From NCBI GenBank assembly GCA_031279495.1, contig JAITIJ010000022.1:1-11163 (forward strand): 11,163 nucleotides of DNA, written 5' to 3'. The position numbers and the translations under genes are program-made. Numbering within the stretch: the first letter of the stretch is position 1; every line of letters begins with the position of its first letter. The DNA is from Holosporales bacterium. Its GTDB lineage: Bacteria; Pseudomonadota; Alphaproteobacteria; UBA3830; JAIRMZ01. Below the pieces are notes generated by a model. The model ran no database searches, had not been told where the DNA came from, and saw only the letters and a program-made list of their open reading frames with translations. This document shows positions 5,862 to 11,163 of the stretch, piece after piece.

Positions 5862-8657
5862 CTAAAGATGTAAACTCTTTTCCTGTGACAAATCTCGTTG
5901 AGAGTTAAAAAGCGCCGTTGCAAGGGCTTGTCCGGTATAGCTATGCGGTGCACGCGCAATCACCTCTGGAGGACCCTCTGCGATTATTTTTCCTCCTTTA
6001 TCTCCCCCTTCAGGGCCAAGATCGATAATCCAATCTACATTTTTCAGAATATCCAAGTTGTGCTCAATAACAATTACTGTATTCCCATGGTCGGCAAGAT
6101 TCTGTAATATGCTTAATAGTTTTTTTACATCTTCAAAATGCAACCCTGTCGTCGGCTCATCTAAAACATAAAGTGTTTTTCCATTTTGACGACGAGAAAC
6201 TTCTTTTGCCAGTTTGATGCGCTGCGCTTCTCCTCCCGACAATGTTGTAGCTGCCTGTCCAAGAGTAATGTAAGTAAGCCCGACTTGCTGCAAGGTCTTT
6301 AACTTGCTCGAAATGATGGAAAAATTGCAAAAAAAGTCTACTGCCTCAATAACAGACATGTCCAGAATGTCCGCTATTGATTTTCCTCTAAATTTGATAG
6401 ACAAGGTCTCAAGATTATAGCGACGCCCTTGACAAATATCGCACTGAACAAGCACAGGAGGCAAAAAATGCATCTCAATGCGCCTAACTCCTTCTCCTTG
6501 ACACGCTTCGCAGCGGCCTCCTTTAAGGTTAAAAGAAAAACGTTTTGCTGTGTATCCTCGCGATTTTGCCATGGGAAGTGAGGCAAATAGCTCTCTGATC
6601 AAAGAAAATCCTCCTATATACACAATCGGATTAGAGCGAGGAGTGCGTCCAATAGGAGTTTGATCTACCGTTGTAAGACGTTCAAAATATTCTCCACCTT
6701 CGATATCTTTGTCTCCTTTTTTGTTGAGCATTTTTTGTAAACGTGGCACAAGAGTCTCTAGAATGAGAGAGGATTTTCCGCTACCAGATACGCCAGATAT
6801 GCCAATGATTCCTCCGATAGGAATGGCAACATCTAAAGCTTGCAAATTATGTGTAGAGATATTGTTCAAACGGAGACTTTTTTCTAGCGAGATCACTCGC
6901 CGTTTTGTGAGGAGGGGTGCAGTATGCGCCTCATCACGGAAATAAGCACCCGTTAGACTTTCGGGACATTGTTGCAAATCATGCAAAGTACCCTTGCATA
7001 CGATATTTCCACCATACTGTCCCGCCCCAGGCCCGAGATCAACAATATAGTCTGCTGCGCGTATCATATCTTCATCATGTTCTACGACGACAACAGTATT
7101 CCCTAAATCGCGCAAATGTTGCAGCGTTCTAATTAGTCGATCGTTATCACGTTTGTGCAATCCTATAGAAGGTTCATCGAGAATATACAACACTCCTTGC
7201 AATCCTGTTCCCAATCGCGATACAAGGTGGATGCGTTGACTTTCTCCTCCTGAAAGGGTACACGCCGTACGATCTAATGTAAGATATTCCAAACCAACGT
7301 CCTGCAGAAATTGTAGACGCTCTTTAATGGCTCTTAATAAAGGTTCTGCAATATTTGCGTGCTGATCGGAAAAGAATAAAGTGTGTAGGAATTGATGTAA
7401 TTTATCTATGGGAAGAGCGCTAACTTCTGCGATAGATTTTTGGGAAACCTTTACACATAATGCCTCTGACCTTAACCGTAGACCATGACAGGTTGTACAT
7501 ATAATGCTTTCTTGATAGCGTGAAAGCTCTTCCCGAAGCCAAGTACTTTCTGTCGTTGTCCATTGACGCTCTAAATGTGGGATGATCCCAGAAAAGGTAC
7601 CAGGTTCTCCCTCAAGAAGAATTCTTTGTACACGAGAGGAAAGCGTCTGGAATGGTGCAGTTAGAGAAATGTTTAGGCGTTCTGCTATACGTTTGAACAC
7701 ACGGCGCGTTCCTTCTTGCCCTAGCCGTGCCCATGGTTTTATGGCACCTTCTAACAGACTCTTTGAGGGGTCTACGACCAGGGACACGCTAAAAGAACTG
7801 TGTCTCCCAACCCCCTTGCAGTCTGGACAAGCGCCCTTAGGATTGTTGAAAGAAAAAAAAGCTGGAGTAATATCTTTTGCGGAAAGAGTCGTTCCGGGCC
7901 AGTCCTCCGAAGAGGAATATGCTCGCGTAGTTTCTGTTGCGCAATCGTATATTTCTGTTCTTCCTTTTCCCCACTGCAACGCCGTTTCAAGAGAATCAAG
8001 CAATCTTTCTTTTTGCTCTGCACATACGCAACATCTATCAATAACAACAGCCAAAATAGAATCTTGTGTGAAAGGATGAAAGAAAGCTTCTTCCAACTCA
8101 TAAAAATGACTGTCTAATCTGACACGTTGAAAACCTGCTTGCTTGACCGTTGTGAGTATATCGCGCGATGGCAGAGAAAGGTCCAAGGCAATAGGGGCTA
8201 GGATATATATGCGTTTGTTCTGGTGTGTTTTTATCAGCTGGGCACAGATCTGGGGAACTGTCATAAAAGAAATTGGAGAATCAGTTGTTGGCGAATATAC
8301 GGTTCCAAGGCGGGTATATAAAACACGCAAATAATCATAAATTTCCGTTACTGTTCCTACCGTTGAGCGTGGATTATGCGTACCTCCCTTTTGATTGATG
8401 GCAATCGCTGGAGATAACCCAGAAATAGCCTCGCAATCTGGTTTTGGCATAAGGTTCAAAAACTGCCGTGCATATGCAGATAAACTCTCCGCATAGCGTC
8501 GTTGTCCTTCTGCATATAATGTATCGAAAGCTAAAGAAGATTTTCCTGAGCCACTTACTCCAGTCAGGACAACCAATGCGTTTCGTGGAATATCAACAGA
8601 AATGTTTTTTAGATTATGAACGCGTACGCCACGCAAAGAAATTAAACCATGACTCAT
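5862..8657 (-). CDS. uvrA: UvrABC system protein A (excinuclease ATPase subunit)
   Basis: UvrA is the DNA damage sensor of nucleotide excision repair; it forms a dimer and loads UvrB. Two ABC ATPase modules are complete (numbering from the GTG at 8663). Module I has Walker A GVSGSGKSS (35-43), signature LSGGESQRI (470-478), Walker B YILDEPSIGL (493-502) and VVVVEHDED (524-532). Module II has GVSGSGKSS (624-632), LSGGEAQRI (808-816), YVLDEPTTGL (832-841) and VIVIEHNLD (863-871). The C-terminal zinc finger is intact (CEAC 718-721, CDIC 741-744). The first zinc module keeps only CPDC (279-282); the partner CxxC is gone. Length 931-933 is normal. I choose the ATG at 8657 because AGGAAG is seven bases upstream; the in-frame GTG at 8663 is too close to that site. 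The gene follows tRNA-Ser by 28 nt and is probably co-transcribed with it. Confidence 0.97.
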   Translation of the reverse strand: MSHGLISLRGVRVHNLKNISVDIPRNALVVLTGVSGSGKSSLAFDTLYAEGQRRYAESLSAYARQFLNLMPKPDCEAISGLSPAIAINQKGGTHNPRSTVGTVTEIYDYLRVLYTRLGTVYSPTTDSPISFMTVPQICAQLIKTHQNKRIYILAPIALDLSLPSRDILTTVKQAGFQRVRLDSHFYELEEAFFHPFTQDSILAVVIDRCCVCAEQKERLLDSLETALQWGKGRTEIYDCATETTRAYSSSEDWPGTTLSAKDITPAFFSFNNPKGACPDCKGVGRHSSFSVSLVVDPSKSLLEGAIKPWARLGQEGTRRVFKRIAERLNISLTAPFQTLSSRVQRILLEGEPGTFSGIIPHLERQWTTTESTWLREELSRYQESIICTTCHGLRLRSEALCVKVSQKSIAEVSALPIDKLHQFLHTLFFSDQHANIAEPLLRAIKERLQFLQDVGLEYLTLDRTACTLSGGESQRIHLVSRLGTGLQGVLYILDEPSIGLHKRDNDRLIRTLQHLRDLGNTVVVVEHDEDMIRAADYIVDLGPGAGQYGGNIVCKGTLHDLQQCPESLTGAYFRDEAHTAPLLTKRRVISLEKSLRLNNISTHNLQALDVAIPIGGIIGISGVSGSGKSSLILETLVPRLQKMLNKKGDKDIEGGEYFERLTTVDQTPIGRTPRSNPIVYIGGFSLIRELFASLPMAKSRGYTAKRFSFNLKGGRCEACQGEGVRRIEMHFLPPVLVQCDICQGRRYNLETLSIKFRGKSIADILDMSVIEAVDFFCNFSIISSKLKTLQQVGLTYITLGQAATTLSGGEAQRIKLAKEVSRRQNGKTLYVLDEPTTGLHFEDVKKLLSILQNLADHGNTVIVIEHNLDILKNVDWIIDLGPEGGDKGGKIIAEGPPEVIARAPHSYTGQALATALFNSQRDLSQEKSLHL

Positions 8658-8685
8658 GTGCACGCTTCCTTAGTTTACCATGACA

Positions 8686-8774
8686 TGGCGGAAGGAGTGG
8701 GATTCGAACCCACGGTACGACAAACGCACAACGGTTTTCGAGACCGTCCCATTCAACCTCTCTGGCACCCTTCC
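8686..8774 (-). tRNA. tRNA-Ser (anticodon CGA)
   Basis: On the minus strand the acceptor stem GGAAGGG (8774-8768) pairs with TCCTTCC (8696-8690), with a G-U at the base. The anticodon stem ACGGT/ACCGT holds loop CTCGAAA, giving anticodon CGA (8740-8738), which reads UCG. A long variable arm marks a class II serine tRNA. The T arm is GTGGG-TTCGAAT-CCCAC (8713-8697). Discriminator G (8689) and an encoded CCA (8688-8686) complete the 3' end. It lies 28 nt upstream of uvrA on the same strand. Confidence 0.95.
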
Positions 8775-8781
8775 CATTGTT

Positions 8782-8810
8782 TTTCTATCAAACCTTCTCT
8801 TGTTTTTCAA
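8782..8810 (-). promoter_or_regulatory. Candidate promoter for tRNA-Ser and uvrA
   Basis: On the minus strand TTGAAA (8810-8805) and TAGAAA (8787-8782) are spaced 17 nt apart. The predicted start, about 7 nt further, falls at the 5' end of the tRNA. The -35 box shares one base with the -35 box of the rightward rsmG promoter, so the two are back to back. Confidence 0.4.
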
Positions 8811-8828
8811 GCCGCTCTTAAATACAAT
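8800..8828 (+). promoter_or_regulatory. Candidate promoter for rsmG-parA-parB
   Basis: TTGTTT (8800-8805) and TACAAT (8823-8828, five of six) are spaced 17 nt apart. Transcription would start near 8835, leaving about 27 nt before the rsmG ATG. The -35 is weak (three of six). Confidence 0.4.
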
Positions 8829-8861
8829 CCTCTTCGGTTTGGAAACTCATGGCATCATATA

Positions 8862-9473
8862 ATGATCGTACCGTTGTTTCACGTGGAACGTTTTCGCAAC
8901 GAAGAAGTTGTTTCAAATCATGCGCGCGACCAGCTCCAATGCTTCGTTGATTTGATTGTACGGTGGAACGCCACAATCAACCTTGTTGCTTCGTTTGCCG
9001 ATATATGGCGACGGCATATTTACGATTGCGCGCAGCTATTGCCTTACATTGCCGGAGAGCGCATTTTAGATGTGGGGAGCGGTGGCGGATTTCCAGGAAT
9101 GGTTTTGGCCATCCTTCATCCACAATTGGAATGGCACTTTGTTGAGGCAGATATGCGTAAAGCTGTATTCCTGCAAGAGGTGCGCCGCCAATTGCGGATA
9201 CATTGCACTATTCATCATCAACGCGTTGAAGATCTTAAGGGTCTTTTCGATACGATAACGGCGCGTGCTTTTGCTCCTCTTTCATCTTTAGTGGAAGTGC
9301 TATTTACAAAACTAACCCCCACAGGACGAGGTGTCTTTTTAAAAGGGGAAAAACTTTCTCAAGAAATAAAAGAAGCGGATAAAAAATGGCGCTTTACACG
9401 AACGATTTTTCAAAGTTACACTCATTTTAATGGACGTATTATTGTGGTACGGAATGTTAATCTTCTCTCATGA
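8862..9473 (+). CDS. rsmG: 16S rRNA (guanine-N7) methyltransferase RsmG (GidB)
   Basis: RsmG methylates N7 of G527 (E. coli numbering) in 16S rRNA, using S-adenosylmethionine. The 203 residues carry FVDLIVRWNATINLV (28-42), the SAM-binding loop ILDVGSGGGFPGMVLAI (68-84), the acidic FVEADMRK segment, ITARAFAPLSSL and LKGEK. The ORF is open upstream to 8649, but that part runs through the tRNA-Ser gene, so the ATG at 8862 is preferred. No strong Shine-Dalgarno sequence precedes it, and GTG at 8883 is an alternative. Codons 5-10 contain the parS-like site. The TGA overlaps the parA ATG by 4 nt, so translation is probably coupled. As in many bacteria the gene heads the parAB operon. Confidence 0.95.
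   Translation: MIVPLFHVERFRNEEVVSNHARDQLQCFVDLIVRWNATINLVASFADIWRRHIYDCAQLLPYIAGERILDVGSGGGFPGMVLAILHPQLEWHFVEADMRKAVFLQEVRRQLRIHCTIHHQRVEDLKGLFDTITARAFAPLSSLVEVLFTKLTPTGRGVFLKGEKLSQEIKEADKKWRFTRTIFQSYTHFNGRIIVVRNVNLLS
8875..8890. promoter_or_regulatory. parS: parS-like centromere site (ParB binding)
   Basis: TGTTTCACGTGGAACG matches the widely conserved ParB/Spo0J site TGTTTCACGTGAAACA at 13 of 16 positions (12 of 14 within GTTTCACGTGGAAC), and keeps the CACGTG centre. It is the only CACGTG I found in the window. It lies within the first codons of rsmG, 0.6 kb upstream of parA and about 1.4 kb upstream of parB. Confidence 0.75.
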
Positions 9474-10258
9474 AGGTTGTTGCTGTAGCAAACCAAAAAG
9501 GAGGGGTCGGAAAAACGACAACAGCTGTTAATTTATCCACAGCTTTGGCGGCAGCGCATAAGCGTGTTTTACTTGTGGATCTTGATGCTCAAGGAAACGC
9601 AACGCGCAATTTGCAGGTAAAGTCCCATTTTGTTCGCAACAGCTATACAGTATTGACTCAACGAAGCACCGTACATCAATCTATTGTGCCGACTTGCCTT
9701 CCTCGCTTGTCTTTATTGCCTTCTTCGCCGGATTTAGCATCTTTAGATATTGAGCTGGCACATATTCAGAAGCGAGAGCAATGCTTAAAACGCGCTCTTA
9801 TAACTTTTTTATCAGTACCGAATGTAGCGCAAGGAAATCAACCTTACGATTATGCGTTTATTGACTGTCCTCCTAGCTTAGGGTTAATTACTTTAAACGC
9901 TCTTGTAACAGCGCATGCAGTTCTCATTCCGATGCAGTGCGAATTTTTCGCGCTTATGGGACTTGCGCAGCTTATACATACTGTACGGCGTGTTAAATAT
10001 AATTTCAATGCAACTCTAGATATCTCGGGTATTGTTCTTACGATGTTTGATGGACGACACACACTATGTCTGCGAGTGGTTCAAGATGTTGAGCGGCATT
10101 TTCCAAATATAACATTTGATACAAAAATCCCTCGGAGTATACGTGTAAGCGAATCATCTGCACATGGGAAACCTGTGTTATTGTACGATACACGTTGTAG
10201 CGCCTCACTGGCCTATATTAGACTGGCAAAAGAGTTTCTTAATAGAGAGAAAGGATAA
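9470..10258 (+). CDS. parA: Chromosome partitioning ATPase ParA (Soj family)
   Basis: ParA is a MinD/ParA-type ATPase that binds the nucleoid as an ATP dimer and moves ParB-parS complexes. The 262 residues show the deviant Walker A KGGVGKTT (10-17) with both lysines (K10 and K15), the DLDAQGNAT motif (37-45), a Walker B region YDYAFIDCPPSLGLIT, and the GIVLTMFDGR segment typical of Soj. The length is usual for chromosomal ParA and there is no N-terminal DNA-binding extension as in plasmid type Ia proteins. The ATG overlaps the rsmG stop (ATGA). The TAA shares its last A with the parB ATG (TAATG), preceded by AGAGAAAGGA as ribosome binding site, so all three genes are coupled. Confidence 0.97.
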   Translation: MKVVAVANQKGGVGKTTTAVNLSTALAAAHKRVLLVDLDAQGNATRNLQVKSHFVRNSYTVLTQRSTVHQSIVPTCLPRLSLLPSSPDLASLDIELAHIQKREQCLKRALITFLSVPNVAQGNQPYDYAFIDCPPSLGLITLNALVTAHAVLIPMQCEFFALMGLAQLIHTVRRVKYNFNATLDISGIVLTMFDGRHTLCLRVVQDVERHFPNITFDTKIPRSIRVSESSAHGKPVLLYDTRCSASLAYIRLAKEFLNREKG

Positions 10259-11076
10259 TGAATATCACTCAAAAGTACGGATTGTCTTCCCTTCTGGGGC
10301 CAGATCCAGAAGAGAGTCAACAATTGCAATATATTCCGGCGCAAGACATTTCCCCCAATCCATTCCAGCCAAGACGTGCACTTGACGAAAATTCAATCGC
10401 AGAGTTGGCGGCATCTATCAAAGCTAATGGGCTTTTGCAGCCCATTTTGGTGCGCCATGATCCAGAAAAGAACGGCAAATATCAAATCATTGCAGGAGAG
10501 CGTCGGTGGAAAGCAGCTATAAAAGCGCAGTTGAGGGATCTTCCTGTTCTGGTGTGTGCATTAGGGGATAAGAAAAGCCTCGAGTACGCCTTATTAGAAA
10601 ACGTACAAAGAGAAAATTTAAATTGTATTGACGAAGCCGAAGGCTATGCCCGACTTATTGCTGAATTTGACCATACTCAAGAACATCTTGCGCACATTAT
10701 TGGGAAAAGTCGTAGCCATATTGCAAATCTTTTGCGCCTTCTTAATTTACCAATATCAGTAAAAGAACATGTTCGTTCCGGACGGTTAAGCTTTGGGCAT
10801 GCGCGTACTTTGGTGGGACAAGCTGATGCAGAAGCAAGAGCCGAACAGATTGTTAATAAAAAACTTACAGTTCGGCAAGCTGAAAAACAACGATCAACAA
10901 AAGAAACAGAGCCCGTGAATAGAGAAGCGCTTTCCGAAGCTGCTATTTTAGCAGAGCAATTAACCCATGCTCTTGGAGTTCGTGTGCATGTTGATCTACG
11001 CCACGAGGGGGGAGTAATTCACCTTCATTTCCGCGATTTGCAAGAATTAGAACGTCTTATTGAGCGGTTAAATTAA
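10258..11076 (+). CDS. parB: Chromosome partitioning protein ParB (Spo0J family)
   Basis: ParB is the CTP-dependent clamp that loads at parS, spreads, and stimulates ParA. The 272 residues are complete. The N-terminal peptide KYGLSSLLG (6-14) resembles the ParA-stimulating GLG-type motif. Then come NPFQPRR (34-40), the CTP-binding box GERRWKA (80-86) and ENVQREN (114-120). The helix-turn-helix is about 141-165, GKSRSHIANLLRLL being the recognition part, followed by SGRLSFGHARTL (174-185). The C-terminal dimerisation domain (about 224-272) ends in LERLIERLN. Box II reads GERRWKA where GERRxRA is more usual, a conservative change. No clear terminator follows, and a new start codon appears 85 nt downstream. 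Confidence 0.97.
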   Translation: MNITQKYGLSSLLGPDPEESQQLQYIPAQDISPNPFQPRRALDENSIAELAASIKANGLLQPILVRHDPEKNGKYQIIAGERRWKAAIKAQLRDLPVLVCALGDKKSLEYALLENVQRENLNCIDEAEGYARLIAEFDHTQEHLAHIIGKSRSHIANLLRLLNLPISVKEHVRSGRLSFGHARTLVGQADAEARAEQIVNKKLTVRQAEKQRSTKETEPVNREALSEAAILAEQLTHALGVRVHVDLRHEGGVIHLHFRDLQELERLIERLN

Positions 11077-11160
11077 AAGATTCTTAAAGTGCTGAAAGTT
11101 TTTAACTATTGTAAAAATTAAGCTAAAGGCATTTCTACTTTTTAGGGGGGCAATACCACT

Positions 11161-11163
11161 ATG
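11161..11163 (+). CDS. Possible start codon of the next gene (cut by the window end)
   Basis: The last three bases are ATG, preceded by AGGGGGG with a spacing of about 10 nt. The 84 bases after parB show no good terminator. This would be the next gene of the operon, but nothing of its product is visible. Confidence 0.35.

Noticed and set aside
7582..8117. Plus-strand ORFs of 105 and 165 codons opposite uvrA
   Set aside because: They are antisense shadows of well-conserved UvrA coding sequence.
8649..8861. N-terminal extension of RsmG from an upstream start
   Set aside because: It would be translated through the tRNA-Ser gene on the other strand and has no counterpart in the RsmG family; the ATG at 8862 fits the family length.
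9533..9541. Perfect E. coli DnaA box TTATCCACA
   Set aside because: It lies inside parA and encodes part of the conserved NLSTAL segment, so the protein sequence explains it; a single box within a gene is not an origin.

Overview
The window looks like chromosomal DNA of an alphaproteobacterium of moderately low GC (around 40% by eye). ParA, ParB, Rho, RsmG, UvrA and the Trm112-like protein all read as alphaproteobacterial. The long stretches without convincing genes (about 1.2 kb at the left end and 2.2 kb in the middle) and the AT-leaning third positions suggest a host-associated or reduced lineage, perhaps Holosporales-like. That last step is inference; no gene here fixes the order.

Layout. 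1-1290: mostly non-coding, with copies of a degenerate repeat, a GC-rich nested hairpin, one weak small ORF and a rightward terminator. 1291-3350 (minus): a secreted DUF192 protein, then rho, then a Trm112/UPF0434-like protein whose start overlaps the rho stop by 4 nt. 3351-5480: gene-poor, with a cluster of DnaA-box-like 9-mers, some in inverted pairs, a strong extended -10 promoter, more copies of the repeat, and an orphan leftward terminator. This is the best candidate for the replication origin. 5490-5850: a possible small rightward transcription unit (promoter, Shine-Dalgarno sequence, 60-codon ORF, terminator). 5862-8774 (minus): tRNA-Ser(CGA) followed closely by uvrA. 8800-11076 (plus): promoter, rsmG, parA and parB in one tightly overlapping operon, with a parS-like palindrome inside the first codons of rsmG. 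A start codon with a purine-rich ribosome binding site at the very end suggests the operon continues.

How the parts fit. ParB would load on the parS-like site and, with the ParA ATPase, segregate the newly copied origin. The DnaA-box cluster lies about 5 kb from parS, a sensible distance for an origin-proximal centromere. Rho and the DUF192 gene read leftward away from the candidate origin, and rsmG-parA-parB reads rightward away from it. UvrA reads towards it. The usual alphaproteobacterial neighbours mnmE and mnmG are absent between rho and rsmG; the candidate origin and tRNA-Ser/uvrA lie there instead.
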